Of a DNA stretch of 64,000 nt, positions 7,389 through 16,240 are shown piece after piece. Every line of letters starts with the position of its first letter. Within the stretch, counting starts at the first letter, position 1. The stretch covers positions 62,001 through 126,000 of the forward strand of contig JBCCBV010000004.1 in assembly GCA_039033855.1 (NCBI GenBank), written 5' to 3'. Position numbers and translations under genes: made by a program. Origin of the DNA: JBCCBV01 sp039033855 (GTDB lineage Bacteria > Planctomycetota > Phycisphaerae > Phycisphaerales > Phycisphaeraceae). A model generated the notes under the pieces. It was not told the origin of the DNA. It was given only the letters and a program-made list of their open reading frames with translations, and ran no database searches.

Positions 7389-10042
7389 GCTCCCACGCCA
7401 CCCTCACCCGAGCAGAAAATGCGCGCGACCCCGCGGTCGTCGGCGGAAAAGCCGCAGCACTCGGCCGGCTATCTGCCGTAGGTTTCCGCGTTCCGGCATT
7501 CGTGGTCGTCATCGGCGAAGGCCCGGTGGACGCCGAAGCCGTACGACAAGCGATGGGCGCAACGAGCGATCAGAATCGCGATGATCCCGAGCCCCGCTTC
7601 GCCGTGCGCTCCTCGGCCGTGGAAGAAGACCGCGCCGACGCGTCATTCGCCGGGCAATACGAAAGCCACCTCGGCGTCGCACCCCATGAGTTATCTCGAT
7701 ATATCGAGATGGTTCGGCGATCGGGCGACAGCGAACGCCTTCGCGCCTATCGGCAGGAACAGGGCCTTTCGGGTGAACCGACCGCGCCCGCCGTGCTGAT
7801 TCAGCGGATGGTCTACCCGAGCGCCGCCGGCGTGGCGTTTTCCTGCGACCCGGTGTCCGGCCGGCGCGGGGTCGCGGTGGTGTCGGCGGTCCACGGGCTC
7901 GGCTCGCTGCTGGTCGGGGGCGACGCCGACGCGGACACATTCCACATCGATCCAGAACGCCGTGTGATCGAGCGCACCATCGTGGAGCAAACCACGATCC
8001 GCCGGGTCGGACGCGGGGCCGAGTCGATCGAACACGAAGCCCCCCTGCCCGCCGAGGTGGGCGCCAAGCCGAGCCTTTCCGACGTGCAAGCCGTGGCGGT
8101 GGCAGAGCTCGCCCGCGCCGCCGCGCGCCATTTTGGCGCCCCGCAGGACATCGAATGGGCTTACCAAGACGGCGTGCTGCACCTTCTGCAGAGCCGGCCG
8201 ATCACAACCCTCGCCGGCTTGCCCGACCCCGACGGCGCACGGGTCGTCTGGGACAACGCCAACATTATCGAGAGCTACCCCGGCGTCACGGCGCCGCTGA
8301 CGTTCACCTTCGCCCGCCACGCGTACGAGGGCGTGTACCGCAAGTTCGCCGAGATCATGGGCGTGCCGAGCGGTCGGATCGAAGACCACGCCGACGTCTT
8401 CCGCGGGATGATCGGGTCGATTCGGGGGCGCGTGTACTACCACCTGGTCAATTGGCACCGCGTCCTGGCCATGCTGCCGGGGTACAAGGCCAACCGCGGT
8501 TTCATGGAGCAGATGATGGGCGTCCGGGACGCGATGCCCGACGAACTGCTCGGCTCCGCTGGCGATCCCACCGCATGGGCGCGCATGCGCGACCGCGCCG
8601 CGCTCGCCAAAGCCGCGCTCGGCCTGGTCCGACGGCACGTCACGCTCGAGCGCGACATCCGCCGTTTTTACGCACGGCTAAGCAACGCACTAAGCCAGGG
8701 CGGCGAGCCCACACGCCTGCGCCTCGACGAACTGGCCGCCGAGTACCGCCGGCTCGAACGCGACCTGCTGACCCGCTGGGACGCCCCGCTGGTCAACGAC
8801 TTCTTCGCCATGATCTTCTTCGGCGTGCTCGGCAAGCTCACCCAACGCATCACCGGCGAAGACGGGCTGCACAACGCCTTGCTCGCTGGGGCCGGCGGCA
8901 TGATCAGCGTCGAGCCCGCCCGACAGGTCCGGGCGATGGCCGAGCACGCGGCGCCGGACCCTGCGCTCACTCGCACACTCAAGACACGCCCTGCGCAGGA
9001 GGGCGTGGATGCGCTGTCGCGTCACGCGGCGCTGCGCGATCAGTATCGCGATTATCTCGAGCGCTACGGCGAACGTTGCCTCGAAGAACTCAAGCTCGAA
9101 TCGCCCACGCTTATCGACGACCCCACCCCACTGCTCCGATCCATCGGTCACACCGCCGAACGCCTACGGCACGAAACCGAAACCCCCGCAGACAAGCCGG
9201 TGCCACCGCACGACGACCCGGCGCAGGCCCGTGTCGCGGAAGCGTTGCGCAAACGTCCGCTTGCGCGCTTGTTGCACCGCTGGGTGCTCCGCCACGCAAA
9301 AGCCCGGGTGACCGCCCGCGAGAACCTCCGCTTCGAACGCACCCGGGTGTTCGGGCGCGTGCGTCGGCTCTTCGTGGAGATGGGCCGACGATTGGCGGAC
9401 GAGGGTCGGCTCGACAACCCGCGCGACGTGTTCTACCTGCAGGTCGATGAGCTGCTTGGCTTTGTCGAAGGCGCCGTGCCGTGCGACGACCTGCGCGCGC
9501 TCGCCGGCTGTCGGCACGCTGCCTACGCGGGTTACCAAGCCGCCCCGCCGCCGCCCGACCGCTTCGAAACCCGCGGCGCGGTGCACCTTGGGCCGTGGAT
9601 CACGCCGCCAGCCGAACACGACGCGGTGGGTCTCGAAGCGACTGAAAACAGCGAAAACGACGGAGCCACACTCGTCGGCACACCCTGTTGCACAGGCCGT
9701 GTGACCGGGCCCGCCCGCGTGATCACCGACCCCGCCGGGGCGGAGGTGCGCCGCGGCGAAATCCTGGTGGCCGAGCGCACCGACCCGGGCTGGATCCTGC
9801 TGTTCCCCTCCGCGGCCGGCGTGCTGGTGCAGCGGGGCAGCGCGCTGTCGCACTCGGCCATCGTGGCCCGCGAGCTCGGCATCCCCGCGGTGGTCTCGAT
9901 CCCCGGCCTGCTCGAACGCGTACGCACCGGCGACATGCTCGAAATCGACGGCGCCACCGGCCGTGTCCGTATCACCCCCAACAGCGCGCCGCCGACGCAC
10001 ACGTCTGCCGCCACCCCACCGGGCGAGCCCGATGCCCCGTGA
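7385..10042 (+). CDS. PEP-synthase/rifampin-phosphotransferase-like enzyme
   Basis: An 885-residue protein with three parts. The N-terminal ATP-grasp domain (about 1-290) has VVGGKAAALGRL, AVRSSAVEEDRADASFAGQY, a GVAFSCDPVSGRRG loop and IEWAYQDGVLHLLQSRPI. A central helical domain (about 300-760) follows. The C-terminal mobile phosphohistidine domain has RGSALSHSAIVARELGIPAVV with H823. The PEP-binding TIM barrel of true PEP synthase is absent. Length and His position resemble rifampin phosphotransferase, which moves the beta-phosphate of ATP to a substrate hydroxyl. The central domain should bind this pathway's substrate. The TTG start overlaps the UbiA stop; the last 11 nt overlap the DUF3419 gene. 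Probably phosphorylates an alcohol intermediate; a resistance role is less likely in this setting. Confidence 0.82.
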   Translation: MSSHATLTRAENARDPAVVGGKAAALGRLSAVGFRVPAFVVVIGEGPVDAEAVRQAMGATSDQNRDDPEPRFAVRSSAVEEDRADASFAGQYESHLGVAPHELSRYIEMVRRSGDSERLRAYRQEQGLSGEPTAPAVLIQRMVYPSAAGVAFSCDPVSGRRGVAVVSAVHGLGSLLVGGDADADTFHIDPERRVIERTIVEQTTIRRVGRGAESIEHEAPLPAEVGAKPSLSDVQAVAVAELARAAARHFGAPQDIEWAYQDGVLHLLQSRPITTLAGLPDPDGARVVWDNANIIESYPGVTAPLTFTFARHAYEGVYRKFAEIMGVPSGRIEDHADVFRGMIGSIRGRVYYHLVNWHRVLAMLPGYKANRGFMEQMMGVRDAMPDELLGSAGDPTAWARMRDRAALAKAALGLVRRHVTLERDIRRFYARLSNALSQGGEPTRLRLDELAAEYRRLERDLLTRWDAPLVNDFFAMIFFGVLGKLTQRITGEDGLHNALLAGAGGMISVEPARQVRAMAEHAAPDPALTRTLKTRPAQEGVDALSRHAALRDQYRDYLERYGERCLEELKLESPTLIDDPTPLLRSIGHTAERLRHETETPADKPVPPHDDPAQARVAEALRKRPLARLLHRWVLRHAKARVTARENLRFERTRVFGRVRRLFVEMGRRLADEGRLDNPRDVFYLQVDELLGFVEGAVPCDDLRALAGCRHAAYAGYQAAPPPPDRFETRGAVHLGPWITPPAEHDAVGLEATENSENDGATLVGTPCCTGRVTGPARVITDPAGAEVRRGEILVAERTDPGWILLFPSAAGVLVQRGSALSHSAIVARELGIPAVVSIPGLLERVRTGDMLEIDGATGRVRITPNSAPPTHTSAATPPGEPDAP

Positions 10043-11153
10043 AGCCAAGGCCCATCGCGACTTCACCCAACTGCGCTACGCCCAGTGCTGGGAGGACGCC
10101 GACGTGCTACTCGAAGCGCTCGACATCCAACCCGGGCAAGCCTGCCTGAGTATCGCGTCGGCGGGCGACAACACGCTGTCGTTACTCACCGCCGACCCAA
10201 ACCGCGTTGTGGCGATCGACCTAAGCCCCGCGCAGCTCGCGTGCCTTGCGCTGCGCGTGGCCGCGTATCGAAGCCTCGAACACTCCGAGTTGCTGGAGCT
10301 GATCGGCTCGGTCGATTCCGACCAGCGACCCAAGCTGTACGAGCGATGCCGGCGCGAACTCGCCTCCGACGCGCGCGCGTACTGGGACACTCACCCGAAA
10401 GAGATCGCCCGGGGCATCGGCGACGCCGGCAAGTTCGAGGCGTACTTCCGCACCTTCCGCCGGCGCATCCTGCCGTGGGTCCACTCCGGCCGCAGCGTGC
10501 AAAGGTTGTTGGCGGGGGGAGATCGATCCGCGCGAGAACAGTTTTACGAACAGACCTGGAACTCCCGCCGTTGGCGCTGGCTGTTCCGCGCGTTCTTTTC
10601 CCGTCGGGTAATGGGGTGGCTGGGACGGAGCCCGGCGTTCTTCCGCTACGTCGATGGGCCGGTGGCGCCGCGCATCCTCGCGCGCGCCCGCCACGCCTTG
10701 GTCGAACTGGATCCAGCCGACAACCCCTACCTGCATTGGATCCTCACCGGCCGCCACCGCGTCGGGCCCGACGCCAAGTCCACCGTCCTGCCCCACGCCT
10801 TGCGCCGGGAACACTTCGACGCCATCCGCACCCGGCTCGACCGGCTGACCTGGCGGCGTGCCTCGCTGGAAGACGCGCTCGAAGACCAAACGCTCGGCCC
10901 GATCGACCGCTACAACCTCAGCGACATTTTCGAGTACGTCTCGGCCGATCAGCACGCACGGCAACTCGCCCGCATGGTCGATCGCTCGCCCGCCGGCACC
11001 CGGTGGGTCTATTGGAACATGCTCGCCCCGCGCGCGCGGCCCGAGTCCCTGGCCGGCCGCGTTGCAAGCCACGACGCCTTGGCCCACCGACTGCACGCAC
11101 AAGACAACGCCTTTTTCTACAACCGGCTGGTCATCGAGCAGGTGCGCCCGTGA
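10032..11153 (+). CDS. DUF3419 protein, BtaA-like S-adenosylmethionine 3-amino-3-carboxypropyl transferase
   Basis: A 373-residue soluble protein. The opening FTQLRYAQCWEDADVLLEAL and the SAM-site elements SAGDN (43-47) and AIDLSPAQ (61-68) are characteristic of DUF3419/BtaA. So is a later YNLSDIFEYVSADQHARQL segment. BtaA moves the 3-amino-3-carboxypropyl group of SAM to diacylglycerol in the first step of betaine-lipid (DGTS) synthesis. Here no BtaB N-methyltransferase adjoins it, so the product may be a homoserine-type lipid, or the acceptor may be the prenylated alcohol of this cluster. ATG 10032 lies inside the previous gene's 3' end, and the stop overlaps the next gene's GTG (GTGA), again showing coupling. 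Confidence 0.85.
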   Translation: MPREAKAHRDFTQLRYAQCWEDADVLLEALDIQPGQACLSIASAGDNTLSLLTADPNRVVAIDLSPAQLACLALRVAAYRSLEHSELLELIGSVDSDQRPKLYERCRRELASDARAYWDTHPKEIARGIGDAGKFEAYFRTFRRRILPWVHSGRSVQRLLAGGDRSAREQFYEQTWNSRRWRWLFRAFFSRRVMGWLGRSPAFFRYVDGPVAPRILARARHALVELDPADNPYLHWILTGRHRVGPDAKSTVLPHALRREHFDAIRTRLDRLTWRRASLEDALEDQTLGPIDRYNLSDIFEYVSADQHARQLARMVDRSPAGTRWVYWNMLAPRARPESLAGRVASHDALAHRLHAQDNAFFYNRLVIEQVRP

Positions 11154-12502
11154 TTCACCCGTGGCTCGGCATCGCGGTCGTGTTGTCGTGCTTCTTCGGC
11201 CTGCTCGCGCTGTTGTGGGGCTGGAAGCGCTTCGCCGCGCCGCAGCCCGAGTCGACCCGCAAGCTCCTGCACATCGGCATGGGGCTTATCACGTTGGGGT
11301 TTCCCTGGCTGTTCACGGAAACCTGGCCCGTTGTGGTGCTGGCCTGCGTGTCGGTCGCGGTGCTGTCGGCGGTGCGCTGGGTCGAGCCGGTCCGACGACG
11401 CCTGGGCGACGCCGTGCTGGGCGTCGAGCGCAAGACCGTGGGCGACCTGCTTTACCCGGTCGCGGTGGCGATCCTTTTCGTGGTGGCCAACGGCGACACG
11501 CTGTTGTTCTGCGTGCCCATCCTGGTGCTCTCGCTGGCCGACGCGCTGGCCGCGATCATCGGCGCCTGCTACGGCAAGACGCACTACACCACCGCTGACG
11601 GCGCCAAGTCGGCAGAGGGATCGGTCGCCTTCTTCGCCATCGCGTTCCTGTCGGTCCACGTGCCCGTGCTGCTGTTCACCGACGTGGGCCGAGGCGAATC
11701 GCTCATCCTGGCCGCGATCCTGGGCCTGCTGGTCATGCTGATTGAGGCCGCCTGCTGGCGCGGCCTGGACAACCTGTTCATCCCGCTGGGGACTTACGCC
11801 TTCCTCGACATGTACCTGGGCATGCCCGCCGAGGCCATGCTCTGGCGGCTGTGGGTCATCGTGGCCCTGGTGGGGTTCGTGCTGGCCTGGCGAAGGCGTA
11901 CCAGCCTGGACGACGCGTCGCTCATCGGCTCGGCCCTGTTCGGATACTCGGCTGCGATGCTCGGCGGCTGGCCTTGGCTGATCGCCCCGGCCGCGCTGTT
12001 CGCCGTACACCACCTGGCGTTCGCCAAGCAGATGCCGGGCCGGCAGCACTCGGTGCTCGCCTTATTCTGCGTCGTGGGCCCGGGGTTGTTTTGGCTGTTC
12101 GCGCACGCGTTCTCCCACCAAAGCAAGATGTTTACGGCGTACAACCTGACCTTCGCGGCGCACCTGGCGATCATGTGCACCGCTCGAATCGCCTGGCAGA
12201 ACAAGCCGATCCGAACCCGTTGGCCCGTGCCGCTGCTGGCTTCGCTGGCGACGGCCGCCGGCGCCGCCCTGCTGCTCGCCGCCGCGCCAAGCCCCGCGAG
12301 CGCGGGTCCGGATTGGCGCGGGTATGGCCTCTACTTCGCGAGCGCCTCGGCCTGCACCACAGTCGCCGCCGTGGCCTACTACTTGAGCATCCCCAGGCTG
12401 TACCGGCCGGAGCCAAGGCCGCGCACGATCCACGCCGTGGCGGGGTTGCTTTCCTTCGCCGCTTCCCTCGCAAGCCTGCTTCTGGCGATGTCGATTCGGT
12501 AA
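11150..12502 (+). CDS. Dolichol/phytol kinase-like CTP-dependent lipid kinase with extra membrane domain
   Basis: A 450-residue integral membrane protein. The N-terminal half has RKLLHIGMG (about 37-45), a hallmark of the dolichol kinase/phytol kinase/CDP-DAG synthase superfamily. It also has SLADALAAIIGACYGKTHY and KSAEGSVAFF. These enzymes phosphorylate polyprenol, phytol or diacylglycerol using CTP. The C-terminal half adds about six further membrane helices with no domain I can name. The start is GTG 11150, overlapping the stop of the DUF3419 gene. As the last gene of the cluster it could recycle or phosphorylate a long-chain alcohol, giving a phosphate or diphosphate for the UbiA enzyme. 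Substrate not determinable from sequence. Confidence 0.78.
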   Translation: MIHPWLGIAVVLSCFFGLLALLWGWKRFAAPQPESTRKLLHIGMGLITLGFPWLFTETWPVVVLACVSVAVLSAVRWVEPVRRRLGDAVLGVERKTVGDLLYPVAVAILFVVANGDTLLFCVPILVLSLADALAAIIGACYGKTHYTTADGAKSAEGSVAFFAIAFLSVHVPVLLFTDVGRGESLILAAILGLLVMLIEAACWRGLDNLFIPLGTYAFLDMYLGMPAEAMLWRLWVIVALVGFVLAWRRRTSLDDASLIGSALFGYSAAMLGGWPWLIAPAALFAVHHLAFAKQMPGRQHSVLALFCVVGPGLFWLFAHAFSHQSKMFTAYNLTFAAHLAIMCTARIAWQNKPIRTRWPVPLLASLATAAGAALLLAAAPSPASAGPDWRGYGLYFASASACTTVAAVAYYLSIPRLYRPEPRPRTIHAVAGLLSFAASLASLLLAMSIR

Positions 12503-12616
12503 CTCCCAAGACATCCGAGCCTTAATCGATCGTCGGCTTGTGTCCACCCGCGACCCGAGCAGGCTGATCCGCAACGACGCCGGCGCAGGTCTCTTTAACC
12601 GCATCGGGGTTGAACA

Positions 12617-13369
12617 GTGCTTACGCTGCCTCGGATGGAGCGTAAGCCGTCTGCTGGATTCGACACCACCCACTGGAGCTTGATCCTCGCTCTGCCGGAT
12701 CGGGGCGACGACGCGGCCGCCGGCCGTGCGCAAGAAGCCCTCGCACACCTTTGCGCTGCCTATTGGCGCCCGCTGTACGCCTTTGCCCGTTATCGCGGCC
12801 ACAACCCCGAAGACGCACGCGACCTGACGCAGGCGTTTCTGACCCGGGTGATCGAGACGCGCGGACTGGGCTCCGCCGACCCCGAGCGCGGACGCTTCCG
12901 CTCTTACCTGCTCGGCGCGATGAAGCACTTCCTGGCCAACGAGCGGGACCGAGCCCGGGCCGTCAAGCGTAGCGGGGGGCACCGCTTTGTCGGCGTCGAT
13001 ATCGGCGAGATGGAATCCCGGATCGCCGCCCACACGATCGGGCCCACCGACGCCGACCGGGCCTTCGACCGCGACTGGGCCCGCGAAACGACCGGCGCCG
13101 CGCTGAGCGCACTCGCCGCCGAATGGGCGGACCGGGGACGGGCCCACCAGTTCGAAGCCCTGCGCCCCGCGCTAACGGGCGAGATGTCCGCACGGCCCGA
13201 GTTAGCCGCTCGGCTCGACATGACGCCAAACGCGATCAAAGTGGCGATCTACCGGCTCCGACGGCGTTACGCGGCCCTGGTGCGCCAGGCCGTAACCCAA
13301 ACCGTCGCGGACCCCGCGGATGTCGAAGACGAGATGCGCTATCTCGTCGATGTGCTCCGAGAAAAATGA
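12617..13369 (+). CDS. ECF RNA polymerase sigma factor, planctomycete kinase-linked type
   Basis: A 250-residue sigma factor. The FDTTHWSLILAL opening is typical of the ECF group found with Ser/Thr kinases in planctomycetes. A region 2-like segment (YWRPLYAFARYRGHNPEDARDLTQAFLTRVI) and a region 4-like helix-turn-helix (ELAARLDMTPNAIKVAIYRLRRRY) follow. The start is either GTG 12617 with GGGG eight nt upstream, or ATG 12635. The kinase gene begins 69 nt after the stop with its own strong Shine-Dalgarno. In this ECF group the sigma factor is thought to be controlled by phosphorylation from the adjacent kinase rather than by an anti-sigma factor. I see no anti-sigma gene. Confidence 0.88.
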   Translation: MLTLPRMERKPSAGFDTTHWSLILALPDRGDDAAAGRAQEALAHLCAAYWRPLYAFARYRGHNPEDARDLTQAFLTRVIETRGLGSADPERGRFRSYLLGAMKHFLANERDRARAVKRSGGHRFVGVDIGEMESRIAAHTIGPTDADRAFDRDWARETTGAALSALAAEWADRGRAHQFEALRPALTGEMSARPELAARLDMTPNAIKVAIYRLRRRYAALVRQAVTQTVADPADVEDEMRYLVDVLREK

Positions 13370-13438
13370 CGCTTCACTTGTAACCTCGGGCCTCGTACCC
13401 GTCAGGAAGTGGTGAACCCACCGTTCGGGAGGAACACC

Positions 13439-16240
13439 ATGGATCGCGATCGCCAACACCATTGCTCGGGCTGCGGCGCCACGCTAGACAACGCCGGGGC
13501 CGCAGGGCTCTGCCCCGCATGCCTGTTGTCCGGCGCGCTGAAGTCGGACCCGATGCCCCACACGCCCGAGTCGATCGATCCGCTTGACCCGTCCATCCTG
13601 GAGGGCGAAACTGATACCCGCTCTCTGGCGCCCGTCAAAATCCCTGTTGAATGCAAGAATGACGTGGCGGAAGCCCCCGCGGCCCAGCCCCGACGGCGCC
13701 GCCGGGTTCGGCCCGCCTTCGATCTCCCGCACGAGCTAGGCGGCTACACGCTGGTCTCCCTGCTGGGGCAAGGCGGGATGGGCACGGTCTACGAGGCGGT
13801 TGAGCAAACGACCGGGCGCCGTCTGGCGCTCAAGCTGCTGGAGCACGGGCTCGAATCGCCGGAGTTGCGCAATCGGTTCCTGCGCGAGGGCCGGCTCGCC
13901 GCACGCGTGAATCACCCCGCGAGCGTGTACGTGTTCGGCAGCGAAGAGATCGACGGGCTCCCGGCGATCCGCATGGAAATCGCCCCGGGCGGCACCCTGC
14001 AAGACGTCTTAGATCGGCGCGGACCGCTGCCCGTGGTTGAGGCGGTCGACGCCGTGCTCAACATGATCGACGGGCTACAAGCCGCGCTCGATCGGGGCGT
14101 GCTGCACCGCGACATCAAGCCCTCGAACTGCTTCGTCTGGCCGGGCGGGACGGTGAAAGTCGGCGACTTCGGCCTGTCCGTGTCCACGCAGCCCTCGGCC
14201 GACACGTTCGTCACCCAGACGGGCAAGGTCATGGGCACGCCCGCCTTCGCATCGCCCCAGCAGCTGCGCGGCGACGAGGTCGACGCCCGCTCCGACATCT
14301 ACAGCGTGGGCGCCACGCTCTTTATGCTTCTGACCGGCCGCGCGCCTTTCCAAGGGGACAACGCCGTGCAAGTGGTTGCGCACGTCATCGACGCCCCGCC
14401 GCCCGCCGTCTCTCAGTTCCGTGACGGCGTGCCCGCCGGCCTGAATCGCGTGATTGAGCGCTGCCTGACCAAGGAGCCCGCCGGCCGTTACCGCGACTAC
14501 GCCGCGCTGCGTGACGCCCTGCTGCCGTTCGGCTCGGCCGTCCCCGAACCGGCGACCCAGGCCCAGCGCACCGCCGCCGGGTGGATCGACTACTTGACGG
14601 CCTTCTTTCCGACCTACGCGGCGCTCATGATCGTCGTCGGGCCCGAGGCGATCTTCCTTCGTCCGCTGTACGAGTTTACGCTCGCCGCGTGGGCCTGCCC
14701 CCTGCTGATCCTCGCGATGGGCTGCCTGTACTTCGCCCTGGTCGAGGGCGTCTGGGGCGCCGGCCTGGGCAAGTGGGTCGTGCGCCTGCAAGTGGTCCAG
14801 CGCAACGGCCGTATGCCCGGCATAAGCCGCGCCCTGCTCCGGATCGCCATACCCATCGCGATTATCGAGAGCTTCCGCATCCCGCTGTCTATCGCCGTGC
14901 TCCCCGCGGGGCCTTGGGGCCCGCTGGACGTGTTGTTGTTCGTGGGGCTCGCGGTCTTTTGCCCCTGGGTCGTGGCCCTGCTCTGGGTCTCGGCCCGCCG
15001 GAGCAACGGGTTCGCCACCGTGTGGGACCTTGTGACCGGCACGCGCGTGGTCGCTCGGACCCGAGGGATGCGCCGCCCCGCCGGGGCCGACTCCACGCAG
15101 ACCCAGCGCGTGCACGCGGCCCCTACCTTTCGCGGGCCCTTCCGGGTGGCCTCGGACATCGTGCCCGGCCAATGGCTGACGGCCGACGACCCGGTGCTGC
15201 GCCGTCCGGTGTGGCTGATGCGACGCAACGGCGACGGGTTGCCCGAGGCCCGCCGGACGGTCGCCCGAACGGGTCGCCCACGCTGGCTGCAAGAGATCCA
15301 AAGCGAAGACGAAATTTGGGACGCGTTCGAGGCGGCCCGTGGCGGGCCGCTCACCGCGCAGGGGGCCCCGGGCCGTGTGCCTTGGTCCACCGTCCGGTAT
15401 TGGCTGCACGACCTGGCCGAAGAACTTCACTCGGCCAAGCGCGACGGCACACTCCCGCCGGCCGTCTGCTTGGATCAGGTCTGGATCACCGACGACGGAC
15501 GCGCCTTGCTGCTCGACGCCCCCTGGCCGTCGCACGCTCCGCAAGACATCGCGTCAAACACGGCGCCCGGCGAACCGATGCCGGTGCAGGGCCTGGCGGC
15601 GCAGCAGCGTTTCCTGCAAGCCATTGCCGAGTACGCCGACCCGCTCACCGTCCCGCTGCACGCCCAGCCGGCGCTGCAGAACCTGCGCTGCGGGTCGTAC
15701 GAAAAGCTGACGTATCTCGCCGGAACACTCCGCGGACTCTTGAGCAAACCCGCCGACGTAACGCGCGGTCTCCGCGCCGCATCGCTCTTGGTGATCCCCG
15801 GCTACGCGTGGGCGGCGACGCTGCTGGGGATCGCGGGCAACACCGACCCGTCCGTGGGCCCGGGCGTCTGGTCCGGCCGTATCGCGATTGCGGGGCTGGT
15901 GATGATGCACATCATCGCGGTGTTCGACCTCCTCCTGGCTTTTTGGCAGAAGTCGACAGGCCTGACCACGTTCGGCCTCGAGGCGATCACCGCCCACGGC
16001 CGGGCGTCGCGGCGCAGGATGCTCGCCCGCGGCGCGATCATGTGGCTGCCCGTGCTCGGCCCCACCGGCGTTCTGGCCGCGCTGGCGCTGACCCGCGGCG
16101 CATGGATCGGATTCGAGTTGGCCGCCTTGGTCGGGTGGATCACGCTCGCAGGCGCGGCCGTGTTGGCCGCCTCGGCGCTGGCCAGCCCAACCCGTGGCGT
16201 GCACGACCGACTCGCCGGCGTGTGGGTCGGCCGCCGCTAA
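13439..16240 (+). CDS. Membrane Ser/Thr protein kinase with zinc ribbon and two RDD domains
   Basis: A 933-residue protein. It begins with a zinc-ribbon CSGCG...CPAC (C9, C12, C25, C28). A Hanks-type kinase domain spans about 100-370, with GQGGMGTVYEA glycine loop, ALKLLE lysine, HRDIKPSN catalytic loop near 222 and DFG near 243. Two RDD-like membrane domains follow (about 385-560 and 765-933), separated by a soluble segment of about 200 residues. ATG 13439 has GGGAGGA at 13427-13433; an in-frame GTG at 13409 lacks this. It is paired with the ECF gene and probably transduces an envelope signal to it. Its stop shares CTAA with the stop of the convergent mqo gene. Confidence 0.9.
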   Translation: MDRDRQHHCSGCGATLDNAGAAGLCPACLLSGALKSDPMPHTPESIDPLDPSILEGETDTRSLAPVKIPVECKNDVAEAPAAQPRRRRRVRPAFDLPHELGGYTLVSLLGQGGMGTVYEAVEQTTGRRLALKLLEHGLESPELRNRFLREGRLAARVNHPASVYVFGSEEIDGLPAIRMEIAPGGTLQDVLDRRGPLPVVEAVDAVLNMIDGLQAALDRGVLHRDIKPSNCFVWPGGTVKVGDFGLSVSTQPSADTFVTQTGKVMGTPAFASPQQLRGDEVDARSDIYSVGATLFMLLTGRAPFQGDNAVQVVAHVIDAPPPAVSQFRDGVPAGLNRVIERCLTKEPAGRYRDYAALRDALLPFGSAVPEPATQAQRTAAGWIDYLTAFFPTYAALMIVVGPEAIFLRPLYEFTLAAWACPLLILAMGCLYFALVEGVWGAGLGKWVVRLQVVQRNGRMPGISRALLRIAIPIAIIESFRIPLSIAVLPAGPWGPLDVLLFVGLAVFCPWVVALLWVSARRSNGFATVWDLVTGTRVVARTRGMRRPAGADSTQTQRVHAAPTFRGPFRVASDIVPGQWLTADDPVLRRPVWLMRRNGDGLPEARRTVARTGRPRWLQEIQSEDEIWDAFEAARGGPLTAQGAPGRVPWSTVRYWLHDLAEELHSAKRDGTLPPAVCLDQVWITDDGRALLLDAPWPSHAPQDIASNTAPGEPMPVQGLAAQQRFLQAIAEYADPLTVPLHAQPALQNLRCGSYEKLTYLAGTLRGLLSKPADVTRGLRAASLLVIPGYAWAATLLGIAGNTDPSVGPGVWSGRIAIAGLVMMHIIAVFDLLLAFWQKSTGLTTFGLEAITAHGRASRRRMLARGAIMWLPVLGPTGVLAALALTRGAWIGFELAALVGWITLAGAAVLAASALASPTRGVHDRLAGVWVGRR

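Noticed and set aside
7385..10042. Housekeeping PEP synthase or pyruvate phosphate dikinase
   Set aside because: The PEP-binding barrel is absent and the protein ends after the phosphohistidine domain.
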